A stretch of DNA of 64,000 nt, from assembly GCA_033850885.1 (NCBI GenBank), contig JAWWPG010000016.1, positions 98,651 to 162,650 of the forward strand, in the 5' to 3' direction. This DNA comes from JAWWPG01 sp033850885 (GTDB lineage Bacteria > Actinomycetota > Actinomycetes > Propionibacteriales > Nocardioidaceae). The notes below the pieces were generated by a model. That model was not told the origin of the DNA and did no database searches. It saw only the letters and a list, made by a program, of their open reading frames with translations. The translations under genes were made by a program, and so were the position numbers. The first letter of the stretch is position 1, and each line of letters begins with the position of its first letter. Of this stretch, positions 16,136 through 24,798 are shown one piece after another.

Positions 16136-17731
16136 TCAGCGGCTGCGCACGAGCGGCGTCAGGCGGTCGCTGCCCGGGTCGGCGCTCGCATAGAGCGACA
16201 GGCCGTCGATCGCCCAGAGGCCGACCGATCGCCTGGTCAGCACATGGAAGCTGGACCCGGTCACGAAGCCCACCCGATCTCGCGGACAGGTTCCGGGGTG
16301 CACCCCGAACACCGACGGCACCGTCGTGGTACGGGCGATCAGCACCACCTCGTTCGAGGCTGGAGTCACCAGGCAGATGTCAGCGGCCCTGCGCGCCGGA
16401 GCCGCCTCGATCCGGGCGGCTGACTGCCGGGCCGACGAGCCGTCGACCCGAGTCGAGTAGAACAGCACCTGGTTGAAGCCGGCGGCCGAGAACAGGCACA
16501 GGGACACGGAGCGCACGAACCTCGGGGACGGCTCCGGGCCTGCCATCGCCTCGATCCTGCGGAGGCCCGACTTGTCCCGGGGACAACCGTTGGCATCGAC
16601 GTCCACCGGCTGCACGGAGCGGAGGATGGTCCGGCGCTCTGCCAGGTTGCGATCAGCCACGGTGATGTCGAAGGCCGTCAGGCCGTGGACCCGTACTGTC
16701 GCCTCCCTGGAGGTCACGCCCGGCGGCAACGGGGAGTCGAACCACACGTGAGCGGCGGTCGCGGGCCGCGTTGGCGGGCAGGGTGAGCCCGGCGCCGTGG
16801 GTCGGCCGACGTACGGTGGGTAGGCGCCGTCATTCGGGACGTAGTGCAGCGCGGTGGTCGTGGACGTCCTCGAGTAGGCGCCGACGCCGCAGCCGTCCAG
16901 TCCATGATCGGAACGCCTCGGCACCTCGCCCCAACCCCAAGACGAGGGCACCCAGAGCTGGATCCCGTTGTACGACTCCACTCGCCAGGCGCGCGGATGC
17001 AGGCCAGGGGTCGCGGCGGCCACCCGTCCGGCGCGATCACCCGAGACTTCGACGACGGCGAGGCCGCCCACCAACAGGACCGCCGCCACTACTCCCGCGA
17101 GGAGGCCGCGTCGCCGGTGTCGAAGTACCCCGGCACGCACGACGGCCGCCGCGTCGACGACATCGCCGAGGTCGTCGGCGTGCTCGGCGAAGGCGTCGCG
17201 CAGCGCGTCCTCCAGCTGGTCGTCGCTGCGAAGCCGGTCGCCCGAGATCCGCAACGACTCGAAGGCGCGGTCGACGTGAGCTCGGGCGTCCGACTCCCGG
17301 GTGCCCAGGACGCCGGCGATCTGCGGATAGGTCATCTGCGCATGGCAACGCAGCACGACCGCGGCGCGCTGGGCGGGCGGCAGCATCGCGCACAGCCGCC
17401 AGGCTGTCACGGTGTCGCCTCCGCCATCCTGCGCCGTGCCCATGGACTCTTCGGCGGGGGGTACGACGCCCTGCGCAGCCCTCGGTCCGCGGAGCCGGCC
17501 GGTTCGCCACATGTGCGCCTCGACCACCAGACGGCAGACCTCGGCCTCCGGGTCGTCATTGCGTCGAAGCCTCGACCAGGTTGCGCCTGCCTTCGTCAAG
17601 GCGACCGACAGCGAGATCTCCGCCGCGGTCTCGCTGCCCGTCACAAGATAGGCGAACCGGGTCAGCGCCGCGGATCGGCTCGTCAGCCACGCGTTGAAGT
17701 CGACCGCCCGGCCGTGCTGGCTGTCCGCCAT
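16136..17731 (-). CDS. Sigma-70 (SigE-type)-like protein fused to a membrane-anchored extracytoplasmic domain
   Basis: The protein has about 531 residues. The N-terminus (FNAWLTSRSAALTRFAYLVT) follows the SigE-family region 2 pattern but is degenerate. Residues of about 110-165 (LPPAQRAAVVLRCHAQMTYP then QIAGVLGTRESDARAHVDRA) look like sigma region 4. A hydrophobic segment follows at about 215 (RRGLLAGVVAAVLLVGGLAV), then some 300 residues, with several Cys, predicted outside the membrane. This suggests a sigma-like factor tethered to a sensor, or a decayed sigma factor reused as a membrane protein; both are inference. The ATG at 17731 is used, and a GTG at 17749 is possible. It is 61 bases after truA. 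Confidence 0.7.
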   Translation of the reverse strand: MADSQHGRAVDFNAWLTSRSAALTRFAYLVTGSETAAEISLSVALTKAGATWSRLRRNDDPEAEVCRLVVEAHMWRTGRLRGPRAAQGVVPPAEESMGTAQDGGGDTVTAWRLCAMLPPAQRAAVVLRCHAQMTYPQIAGVLGTRESDARAHVDRAFESLRISGDRLRSDDQLEDALRDAFAEHADDLGDVVDAAAVVRAGVLRHRRRGLLAGVVAAVLLVGGLAVVEVSGDRAGRVAAATPGLHPRAWRVESYNGIQLWVPSSWGWGEVPRRSDHGLDGCGVGAYSRTSTTTALHYVPNDGAYPPYVGRPTAPGSPCPPTRPATAAHVWFDSPLPPGVTSREATVRVHGLTAFDITVADRNLAERRTILRSVQPVDVDANGCPRDKSGLRRIEAMAGPEPSPRFVRSVSLCLFSAAGFNQVLFYSTRVDGSSARQSAARIEAAPARRAADICLVTPASNEVVLIARTTTVPSVFGVHPGTCPRDRVGFVTGSSFHVLTRRSVGLWAIDGLSLYASADPGSDRLTPLVRSR

Positions 17732-17792
17732 CCCACCATCAAGCCACACTCGGCGCCCAGGCGCCAGACCGCCTCCGCGGCCGCAGTCGCCG

Positions 17793-18614
17793 CTAGGGAC
17801 CGACGACCTCGAAGTCCGGCGGGTAACGGACCTCCTCGAGCGTGAGTCCGTGCGGCGGCAGCACCGGTACCCGCGAGTCTCTCACCCCGGCCGCCAGCAC
17901 GTCGGCGGGCCATCCGGATGGTCGCTTCCCCTCCCCGACCACGATGAGGCAGCCGACGAGGGCGCGCACCATGTTGTGGCAGAAGGCATTGGCCGCCACC
18001 CGGCACGTCAGCAGTCCACCGCGTCGCGACCAGGTCAGCTCCTGCAGATGCCGGACGGTGCTCGCACCCTCTCGGCGCCTGCAGAACGCTGCGAAGTCGT
18101 GCTCCCCCAGAAGCTGCGACGCCGCCGCGTTCATCGCCGACTCGTCCAGGCCGCGTGGCCACCGGAGCACCTCGTACCGTCGCAGCGGGTCCAGGCTCGA
18201 CGGGTCATCGTTGACCCGGTAGGCGTAGCGTCGCCGGGTCGCGGAGAACCGCGCGTCGAAACCGTCCGGCGCCACGCTCACGCGTCGTACGACAACATCG
18301 TCGAAGAGCACCTGGTTGAGCCGCGCCCGCAGCTGACGCAGGTCCAGGTCGTCGAGCGGGGTGTCGACGCTGCATACCTGGCCGCGGGCGTGCACCCCGG
18401 CGTCGGTGCGGCCGGCGACGGTCAGGCGACAGCTACCCGCGTCCAACCGCAGAATCTGTTCGAGCGCCGCCTCGATAGTGGCCTGCACCGTCCGCAGCCC
18501 CGGCTGCGAGGCCCAGCCCGAGAACCCGGTGCCGTCGTAGGCGACGTCGAGACGCAGCCGGCGTGGCCTGGGTGGGTCGCTCGCCCCGCGCACCCCCTGG
18601 GGCTCTTCGCTCAT
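17793..18614 (-). CDS. truA: tRNA pseudouridine(38-40) synthase
   Basis: A 273-residue enzyme that isomerises uridines 38-40 in the tRNA anticodon arm. It begins RLRLDVAYDGTGFSGWASQP, and the catalytic Asp lies in AGRTDAGVHARGQV. Other family segments are FDARFSATRRRYAYRV and NAFCHNMVRALVG. The ATG at 18614 overlaps the stop of the upstream Cys-rich regulator (ATGA), so the two are translationally coupled. In many actinobacteria truA directly follows rplQ; here several genes lie between them. Confidence 0.96.
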   Translation of the reverse strand: MSEEPQGVRGASDPPRPRRLRLDVAYDGTGFSGWASQPGLRTVQATIEAALEQILRLDAGSCRLTVAGRTDAGVHARGQVCSVDTPLDDLDLRQLRARLNQVLFDDVVVRRVSVAPDGFDARFSATRRRYAYRVNDDPSSLDPLRRYEVLRWPRGLDESAMNAAASQLLGEHDFAAFCRRREGASTVRHLQELTWSRRGGLLTCRVAANAFCHNMVRALVGCLIVVGEGKRPSGWPADVLAAGVRDSRVPVLPPHGLTLEEVRYPPDFEVVGP

Positions 18615-19318
18615 CCCTCCGGTCTTATCTCGACGCAGCACTCGCCCGGCTCGGGCTTGAACCTGACCGACAGCGCCTCGATCCTCAGTCCTTCGAGCAG
18701 GCCGCCGAGGTAGTCCACGTTGATCCCGCAGACAAGCTCCGGAGCATAGCCCGTCACCGGGTGGAAGGGACAGTTGGACAGCCTGAGACACGCCTGCTCA
18801 GGACGGTATGGCTCGAGGCCCTCCCGGGCGAGCACCGACTCGACGCACGCCAGCGCCCGCTCGGGCCCGAGCCGGCCCCGAAGGCTTCCGCGCTCGATGG
18901 ATGCGCCGAGCTCGCGGCCCCGGGCTCGGCCTACCCGATGGCGAGCCGCCGCAGCGGACTCCGATGCCGTCTGGGTTGCTGCGGCGACGACGAGCACGGT
19001 TGCCAGCTCCTGGTACGAGCGGGCCGGCACGCTCACCGTCACCGTATCGGCGACCGGCCGGTAGCGTTTAGGGGTGCGGCCGACGGGCCGCGGCTGCTCG
19101 GCGGGTGACTCCGCGACCTCCAGCAGGCCGGTGGCCACCAGCTTGTCGAGATGGAAGGCTGCCAGCTTGCGAGAGATGTCAACAGCCAGCGCGGCCTCCT
19201 CCCGGGTGACGGGACGTCTGGCGGCCCGCACCGCGTCGTACAGCCGGCGTCGCTGCCGGTCGCCGAGAGCTGCAACGGCGCCAATCGAGTCCAACCTCGG
19301 GGGCGTGCTGACCTTCAC
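18611..19318 (-). CDS. ArsR-type HTH regulator with C-terminal cysteine cluster
   Basis: A 235-residue protein. The N-terminal wHTH (DRQRRRLYDAVRAARRPVTR then EEAALAVDISRKLAAFHLDK) is followed by a basic GRTPKRYRP wing. The C-terminal domain has Cys residues in ACLRLSNCPFH, ELVCGIN and GECCVEI. The C-x13-C spacing recalls SufR-type Fe-S sensing regulators, but the full SufR spacing is not met. Fe-S or metal sensing is therefore inferred. It is coupled to truA by an ATGA overlap and divergent from folE. Confidence 0.8.
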   Translation of the reverse strand: MKVSTPPRLDSIGAVAALGDRQRRRLYDAVRAARRPVTREEAALAVDISRKLAAFHLDKLVATGLLEVAESPAEQPRPVGRTPKRYRPVADTVTVSVPARSYQELATVLVVAAATQTASESAAAARHRVGRARGRELGASIERGSLRGRLGPERALACVESVLAREGLEPYRPEQACLRLSNCPFHPVTGYAPELVCGINVDYLGGLLEGLRIEALSVRFKPEPGECCVEIRPEG

Positions 19319-19363
19319 GAAACCACCTTAGAGCCACCTCGTGTGGACCGACGGAGCAGAAGT

Positions 19364-19412
19364 CCTGCCTGGCAGGCGTCAGTTGACACGTGATCCTTGA
19401 TAAGGCTAACAT
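19364..19412 (+). promoter_or_regulatory. folE promoter with upstream palindrome
   Basis: TTGACA (19383-19388) and TAACAT (19407-19412) are 18 bases apart, a strong sigma-70-type promoter. The palindrome CCTGCC-T-GGCAGG (19364-19376) ends six bases before the -35 and is a candidate site for the divergent Cys-rich regulator. Confidence 0.6.
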
Positions 19413-19443
19413 TCGTTTCCTAAATTCCGAACAGGAGCCATGC

Positions 19444-20049
19444 ATGCTGGACGAGCTGATCGTCGACCTGTCGCACGACTTCGTCGCACCCCCTGTCGTC
19501 GACCTGGACGCGGCCGAGCATGCGGCCGCCGAGTTCCTGCGCGCCCTCGGGATGAGGTCCGACTCCCCGTCGCTTCGGCGGACGCCGCGCCGGATGGCGA
19601 TGGCCTACGCCGAGCTCTTCCAATCCCGGCCGTTCGAGCCCACCACATTCCCGAACGACGAGGGGTACGACGAGCTGGTGCTTGTTCGATCCATCCCGAT
19701 GCGGTCGATGTGCGAGCACCACATGCTGCCGTTCGCCGGCGTCGCCCACGTGGGGTACCTGCCCGGCGACCGGATCCTCGGACTGAGCAAGCTGGCCCGG
19801 GTGGTGGAGCATTTTGCCGCCCGGCCGCAGGTCCAGGAGCGGCTGACCAAGCAGGTCTCCGACTGGTTGCAGGACCTGCTTCAGCCCCGAGGAGTCGGCG
19901 TCGTCATCGAGGCCGAGCACACCTGCATGTCCTTGCGGGGGGTCCAGGCCAGAGGGTCGAGCACTGTCACCTCCTCCCTCCAGGGCTTGGTGCGGTCGGA
20001 TCCACAATGGAGGCAGGAGTTCCTGGCGCTGACCGGCGTCAACGGCTGA
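19444..20049 (+). CDS. folE: GTP cyclohydrolase I, type IA
   Basis: Converts GTP to 7,8-dihydroneopterin triphosphate, the first step to folate. The protein has 201 residues. Zinc ligands are present in SMCEHHMLPFAGVAHVGYLP (Cys and His) and in EHTCMSLRGVQ (second Cys), followed by the typical end TSSLQGL then RQEFLAL. The ATG at 19444 has AGGAG eight bases upstream; an ATG at 19440 is out of frame. It is not next to ftsH or folP, unlike many actinobacterial folE genes, so it could be a second copy; the rest of the genome would be needed to tell. Confidence 0.95.
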   Translation: MLDELIVDLSHDFVAPPVVDLDAAEHAAAEFLRALGMRSDSPSLRRTPRRMAMAYAELFQSRPFEPTTFPNDEGYDELVLVRSIPMRSMCEHHMLPFAGVAHVGYLPGDRILGLSKLARVVEHFAARPQVQERLTKQVSDWLQDLLQPRGVGVVIEAEHTCMSLRGVQARGSSTVTSSLQGLVRSDPQWRQEFLALTGVNG

Positions 20050-20110
20050 CGTAGCGACAGGATCGGCCCGTCCGCAGGCCCGCCTGACCGTCGTACCAAG
20101 GGAGACAACA

Positions 20111-21346
20111 GTGGCTCACAGTAGTTTCGTGATCGTCGGAGCAGGGCTCGCCGGGGCGAAGGCGGTGGAGGCGCTGCGAGAGCTCGGGTTCGACGGGCGG
20201 CTCACCCTGATCGGTGACGAGGAGCATCTCCCCTACGAACGACCGCCGCTGTCGAAGGGCTACCTGGCCGGGAACGACTCACGGGAGTCGTTCATCGTGC
20301 ACGATGCCGGCTGGTACGACGACCACGACGTCACTCTGGTGCTCGGCAGGACCACCACCGCGGTCGACCCGGATGCCCACGAGGTCACCCTCGTTGACGG
20401 GAACACGCACAGGTACGACAAGCTGCTGCTGGCCACCGGGTCCCGGGCGCGCCAGCTGCCCCTGCCTGGAGCCGGCTCGCTCGGGGTCCAGACGCTGCGC
20501 AACGTCGAGGACTCCGACCGGATCTCGCAGGCGCTCGACAGGGGTGGCCGGCTGGCGGTCGTCGGTGGCGGGTGGATCGGCATGGAGGTGGCGGCGAACG
20601 CCCGCGATCGAGGCGCCGAAGTTACCGTGATCGAGGCTGCCGACGTCCCGCTGGGACTCGTGCTCGGCCTCGAGCTCGCGCAGGTCTTCCTCGACCTGCA
20701 CCGCGAGCACGGCGTGACCTTCCACCTCGGCGCCCAGGTCAGCGAGCTCACCAGCCTGGAGTCGAAGGTCACCGGAGTCCGGCTGGGCGACGGCACTCTC
20801 GTCGAGGCGGATGCGGTCCTCGTCGGTATCGGTGCCCAACCGAACATCGAGCTGGCCGAAGCCGCCGGGCTCGACGTCGACAACGGTGTACTCGTCGACG
20901 CGGCACTGCAGTCGAGCAACCCCGACATCCTGGCGGTGGGAGACATCGCCAACCACGAACATCCCGTCCTCGGCCGCCGGGTTCGCGTCGAGCACTGGGC
21001 GAACGCCCTCAACCAGCCCTCGGCGGCTGCCGCCACCATGCTCGGCACCCCGACGGCGTACACGGAGCTCCCGTACTTCTTCACCGACCAGTACGACCTC
21101 GGCATGGAGTACGTCGGTCACGCGCCGCCCGGGTCGTACGCCCGCGTCGTGACTCGAGGAAACCTCCGCGGGCGGGAGTTCATCGCGTTCTGGCTGGACG
21201 GCTCCGACCACGTGCTCGCCGGCATGAACGTCAACGTGTGGGACGTGGTCGACGACGTCAAGACTCTGATCCTGAGCGGCCGACCCGTCGACACCCAACG
21301 CCTTGCCGACCCCGACCTCCCGTTGGCGGCCAGCCTCAGGGCTTGA
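20111..21346 (+). CDS. Ferredoxin/rubredoxin reductase-type FAD oxidoreductase
   Basis: A 411-residue enzyme of the BphA4/rhodocoxin reductase group, which passes electrons from NAD(P)H to a small iron-sulfur partner. It has the FAD motif VIVGAGLAGAKAVEALRELG, the marker YERPPLSKGYL, a second dinucleotide motif VVGGGWIGMEVAANARDRGA and AVGDIANHEH near the C-terminal FAD site. The GTG at 20111 follows GGGAGAC. No ferredoxin or P450 gene is adjacent, so the partner is unknown. Its last 11 bases overlap the convergent secreted-protein gene. Confidence 0.92.
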   Translation: MAHSSFVIVGAGLAGAKAVEALRELGFDGRLTLIGDEEHLPYERPPLSKGYLAGNDSRESFIVHDAGWYDDHDVTLVLGRTTTAVDPDAHEVTLVDGNTHRYDKLLLATGSRARQLPLPGAGSLGVQTLRNVEDSDRISQALDRGGRLAVVGGGWIGMEVAANARDRGAEVTVIEAADVPLGLVLGLELAQVFLDLHREHGVTFHLGAQVSELTSLESKVTGVRLGDGTLVEADAVLVGIGAQPNIELAEAAGLDVDNGVLVDAALQSSNPDILAVGDIANHEHPVLGRRVRVEHWANALNQPSAAAATMLGTPTAYTELPYFFTDQYDLGMEYVGHAPPGSYARVVTRGNLRGREFIAFWLDGSDHVLAGMNVNVWDVVDDVKTLILSGRPVDTQRLADPDLPLAASLRA

Positions 21347-22271
21347 GGGCAAGCCAGCCGTCGAGATCCTCGATCGAGATCCCCTGGTACGTGGGATAGC
21401 GCGCCCCCGCCCAGGTGTCGACCTGGCCGAGCACCTTCGCCATCCGCGTCTGCCCTTCCTGGTAGAAGGTGCAGGAGGGACAGTCGGGCTCCCGGTTCGT
21501 CTCGGCGGCCAGCCAGACGGGCTTGCCGGCGCTCGCGGCACGCTGCAGCCAGTCCGCTGCGACCGCGGTCGTCGAGTTGTTGCCGAAGGCCCTGTCTCGG
21601 TAGCTCATCACGGTGACAGCGTCCACACGGCTCAGGATGTCATCGGCGAACGTGCCATCGGGAGTGGTGATCGAGCCGTACGCGAACTGGGCGTCCACCT
21701 CCAACGGCCCGCCCAACGGCGCCAGCCGGTCGAGCAGGCGGAGGTAGTCGGCGACCAGCACCTGCTGGTGTTTCCGCCAGTGCGGCAGCGCGGCCGGCTC
21801 GACGTCGAGGTGAAGCCCGTCGAACGGCGCGAGCGCGAGCGCGCGATGCGCCCAGGCGAGGGCCGCCTTGTGCTGGAACGTCCAGGCCGGCTCACCGCTG
21901 AGGGCGAAGACGGAGATGCCCCGAACCTGCAGGAGCCGGACGCTCCTCGCGATGTTGGCGTCGCCCGACGCCGAGCTCTTGCCGACGAAGAGGAAGACGC
22001 GGTCGATCCCGAGATCCTGGGCCGCGGTAGCCAGGTTCCCGGCGGGCCGGTCCCGCCATACCCACATCGAGTCGACGCCGCGGATCGGCGCCGCCGCAGG
22101 GGTTGACACCGGATGTGGCGCCGGGACCCGGTCGGACCTCGGCACACCGGCCGCCGCGGCTGACCCGGCCGCCAGTATCGTTCCCGCGACGAAGCAGCGG
22201 GCCAGCCGGTGCGCCCGGTGGGGTGCCCAGAGGTGCGCCGCGACGCGGTGGAAGGACCGCAGGTGGTTCAT
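21336..22271 (-). CDS. Secreted TIM-barrel-like protein of unknown function
   Basis: A 311-residue protein with a basic start and a hydrophobic stretch CFVAGTILAAGSAAAAG (about residues 26-42), read as a signal peptide. The mature part has alternating strand/helix motifs such as VDSMWVWRD, DRVFLFVGKSS, FDGLHLDVEPAALP, DAVTVMSYRD and KPVWLAAETN. These resemble glycosidase-type TIM barrels with acidic strand ends, but I do not recognise the family. It begins 28 bases after the rplQ stop and may be read from the rpoA-rplQ transcript. Confidence 0.7.
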   Translation of the reverse strand: MNHLRSFHRVAAHLWAPHRAHRLARCFVAGTILAAGSAAAAGVPRSDRVPAPHPVSTPAAAPIRGVDSMWVWRDRPAGNLATAAQDLGIDRVFLFVGKSSASGDANIARSVRLLQVRGISVFALSGEPAWTFQHKAALAWAHRALALAPFDGLHLDVEPAALPHWRKHQQVLVADYLRLLDRLAPLGGPLEVDAQFAYGSITTPDGTFADDILSRVDAVTVMSYRDRAFGNNSTTAVAADWLQRAASAGKPVWLAAETNREPDCPSCTFYQEGQTRMAKVLGQVDTWAGARYPTYQGISIEDLDGWLALKP

Positions 22272-22298
22272 GCGGCCGGCGTTGCAGCGCTCGCGTCC

Positions 22299-23084
22299 CT
22301 AGGCGGAGTCGTCGGTCTCGGCCTCGTCCTCCGCCATCGTGGCCGCCGAGGCAACGGGGGCCTCGGCCTCGTCGGCTGCCACGGTCTCGTCGGCTGCCAC
22401 GGTCTCGTCGGCTGCCATTGTCTCGTCGGCCGGGACGGGCTCGTCCTCCGCGCCTGCAGCCTCGTCGACGCTTGCCGTGGCTTCGGTCCCCGCGTCGGGG
22501 GTCTCGACAGGCGTCGTCGCCTCGGCGGCGGCGGAAGCGGCAGCCGTCTCATCAGCCGCTGTACCGTCGGCCGCTGTGTTCGCAGCAGCCGTGTCCGCAG
22601 CAGCCAGGTCGTCAGCACCCGTCTCCTCGGCAGCGACCCGAGTCCGGGGCTCGGCTGTCGCCGTCCGCTTGGCTGATCGGCCCGGTGTCGTCGCCGCCTT
22701 CTTCGTGGACCGGCTCCTGGAGGTGAGCTCCTCCTGGACCAGCTCGATGACAGCCATCGGCGCGTTGTCGCCCTTGCGTGGACCGATCTTGGTGATGCGG
22801 GTGTAGCCGCCTGGCCGGCCGGCGTACCGAGGGCCGATCTCCGTGAAGAGCAGATGGACGATGCCCTTGTCCTGCACGACCGACAGGACTTGGCGGCGGT
22901 TGTGCAGGTCGCCGCGCTTGGCCTTGGAGATCAACTTCTCGGCGAACGGCCGAAGCCGGCGCGCCTTTGCCTCGGTTGTGGTGATCGCCCCGTGCTCGAA
23001 CAGGCTGGTGGCCAGGTTGCTCAGGATTGCCTTCTGGTGCGCCGGGCTACCCCCGAGGCGCGCTCCCTTGGTTGGGGTTGGCAT
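22299..23084 (-). CDS. rplQ: 50S ribosomal protein L17 with long acidic C-terminal tail
   Basis: Residues 1-120 are standard L17 (GARLGGSPAHQKAILSNLAT, then LFEHGAITTTEAKARRLRPF). Residues from about 121 to 261 are an extra low-complexity tail rich in Ala, Glu, Asp and Thr, partly built from a six-residue repeat ADETVA encoded by an 18-base minisatellite. Such tails on L17 occur in actinobacteria; their role is unknown. The ATG at 23084 was chosen over an upstream in-frame start. It is 10 bases after rpoA. Confidence 0.96.
   Translation of the reverse strand: MPTPTKGARLGGSPAHQKAILSNLATSLFEHGAITTTEAKARRLRPFAEKLISKAKRGDLHNRRQVLSVVQDKGIVHLLFTEIGPRYAGRPGGYTRITKIGPRKGDNAPMAVIELVQEELTSRSRSTKKAATTPGRSAKRTATAEPRTRVAAEETGADDLAAADTAAANTAADGTAADETAAASAAAEATTPVETPDAGTEATASVDEAAGAEDEPVPADETMAADETVAADETVAADEAEAPVASAATMAEDEAETDDSA
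22366..22437. repeat. 18-base minisatellite inside rplQ
   Basis: Four units of about GTCTCGTCGGCTGCCACG run in frame. The middle units are nearly identical and the outer ones degenerate. They encode ADETVA repeats in the L17 tail. Copy number is likely to vary between strains. Confidence 0.85.
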
Positions 23085-23094
23085 GTCGATCCTC

Positions 23095-24105
23095 TCAGTA
23101 CTGCTCGTCTTCGGCAAAGGCTGAGTCGTCGTCGAACACGTCGACAACCGCGCTCGGGTCGAAGCCGGGCGCGCTGTCCTTGAGCGAGAGGCCCATCTCG
23201 GCCAGCTTTGCCTTCACCTCGTCGATGGACTTCGAGCCGAAGTTGCGGATGTCGAGCAGGTCCTGCTCGCTGCGGGACAGCAGCTCGCCGACGGTGTGGA
23301 TGCCCTCGCGCTTGAGGCAGTTGTACGAGCGAACGGTGAGCTGCAGGTCCTCGACCGGCAGCGCCAGGTCGGCCGCGAGCTGCTCGTCCACCGGCGACGG
23401 GCCGATGTCGATACCCTCCGCCTCGATGTTGAGCTCCCGGGCCAGGCCGAACAGCTCGACGAGCGTCTTGCCGGCGGAGGCGAGGGCGTCGCGGGGCAGC
23501 ATCGACGGCTTGGTCTCGACGTCGATGATCAGCCTGTCGAAGTCGGTGCGCTGCTCGACCCGGGTGGCCTCGACCTTGTAGGTGACCTTGAGCACCGGCG
23601 AGTAGATGGAGTCGACCGGCATCCGGCCGATCTCGGAGTCGGCGAACTTGTTCTGGACGGCCGACACGTAGCCACGGCCGCGCTCGACGACGAGCTCCAT
23701 GTCGAGCTTGCCCTTGTCGTTGAGGTGGCCGATCACGAGCTCCGGGTTGTGCACCTCGACACCGGCCGGCGGCGCGATGTCCGCAGCGGTGACCTCACCG
23801 GGCCCCTGCTTGCGCAGGTACATGGTGACCGGCTCGTCCTGCTCGGACGAGACGACGAGCTGCTTGAGGTTCAGGATGATCTCGGTGACGTCCTCGGTGA
23901 CCCCGGGAATCGTCGAGAACTCGTGCAGCACGTTGTCGACGCGGATCGAGGTGACGGCGGCGCCGGGAATCGACGACAGCAGGGTACGACGCAGCGAGTT
24001 GCCGAGGGTGTACCCGAAGCCGGGCTCGAGGGGTTCGAGGGAGAACCGCGACCGATGCTCGGTGACGGCCTCTTCGGACAGGGACGGACGCTGGGCGATA
24101 AGCAC
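23095..24105 (-). CDS. rpoA: RNA polymerase alpha subunit
   Basis: A 336-residue subunit. The assembly domain begins LIAQRPSLSEEAVTEHRSRF and continues EPGFGYTLGNSLRRTLLSSIPGA. The C-terminal domain shows VRSYNCLKREGIHTVGELL and FGSKSIDEVKAKL, which contact UP-element DNA and activators. The GTG at 24105 with GGAAGAG upstream fits better than the GTG eight codons earlier. It is part of the infA-rpmJ-rpsM-rpsK-rpsD-rpoA-rplQ unit. Confidence 0.98.
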   Translation of the reverse strand: MLIAQRPSLSEEAVTEHRSRFSLEPLEPGFGYTLGNSLRRTLLSSIPGAAVTSIRVDNVLHEFSTIPGVTEDVTEIILNLKQLVVSSEQDEPVTMYLRKQGPGEVTAADIAPPAGVEVHNPELVIGHLNDKGKLDMELVVERGRGYVSAVQNKFADSEIGRMPVDSIYSPVLKVTYKVEATRVEQRTDFDRLIIDVETKPSMLPRDALASAGKTLVELFGLARELNIEAEGIDIGPSPVDEQLAADLALPVEDLQLTVRSYNCLKREGIHTVGELLSRSEQDLLDIRNFGSKSIDEVKAKLAEMGLSLKDSAPGFDPSAVVDVFDDDSAFAEDEQY

Positions 24106-24160
24106 AGTAACTCTTCCTTCCTGCACCACCCGCTATTTGATGGCGCAGTTTGATGGAACG

Positions 24161-24769
24161 CTATTTCTTGGAGTAGTACTCGACGATGAGCTGTTCTTGC
24201 ACCGGTACGTCGATCTGCGCGCGGACCGGCCGCTGGTGGACCAGCACACGCATCTTGTTGGGGATGACCTCGATCCACGCGGGAACGAGACGCTCGCCGT
24301 GGGTCTCACGGGCGATGATGAAGGGCGTCGTCTCGACCGACTTCTCTCGAACGTCGATGACGTCGTGTTCGGACACCTGGTACGACGGGATGTCGACCTT
24401 GCGCCCGTTGACCAGGAAGTGGCCGTGGACCACGAGCTGGCGCGAGTGGCGCCGGGTGCGGGCGAAGCCGGCCCGGTAGACGACGTTGTCGAGGCGGCAC
24501 TCCAGCATCTGCAGCAGGTTGTCGCCGGTCTTCCCGGGACGACGGCTCGCCTCGTGGTAGTAGCGGCGGAACTGCTTCTCGAGGACGCCGTACGTGTAGC
24601 GCGCCTTCTGCTTCTCCATCAGCTGGTTGCGGTACTCCGACTCCTTGACCCGGCCGCGGCCGTGCTGGCCGGGCGGGTAGGGCCGCTTCTCGTACGCCTG
24701 GTCGCCGCCGATGAGGTCGACCCCCAGCCGACGGGACTTCTTCGTCATGGGTCCGGTATATCGGGCCAT
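24161..24769 (-). CDS. rpsD: 30S ribosomal protein S4
   Basis: A primary 16S-binding protein of 202 residues. It begins ARYTGPMTKKSRRLGVDLIG, followed by YPPGQHGRGR. The S4 RNA-binding fold is at RLDNVVYRAGFARTRRHSRQ then LVVHGHFLVNGRKVDIPSY. It lacks the N-terminal Cys zinc knuckle, as is common in actinobacteria. The gap to rpsK is 29 bases. Confidence 0.97.
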   Translation of the reverse strand: MARYTGPMTKKSRRLGVDLIGGDQAYEKRPYPPGQHGRGRVKESEYRNQLMEKQKARYTYGVLEKQFRRYYHEASRRPGKTGDNLLQMLECRLDNVVYRAGFARTRRHSRQLVVHGHFLVNGRKVDIPSYQVSEHDVIDVREKSVETTPFIIARETHGERLVPAWIEVIPNKMRVLVHQRPVRAQIDVPVQEQLIVEYYSKK

Positions 24770-24798
24770 GGCCTATCAGTCTCCTTCTCTGCTCGGGG

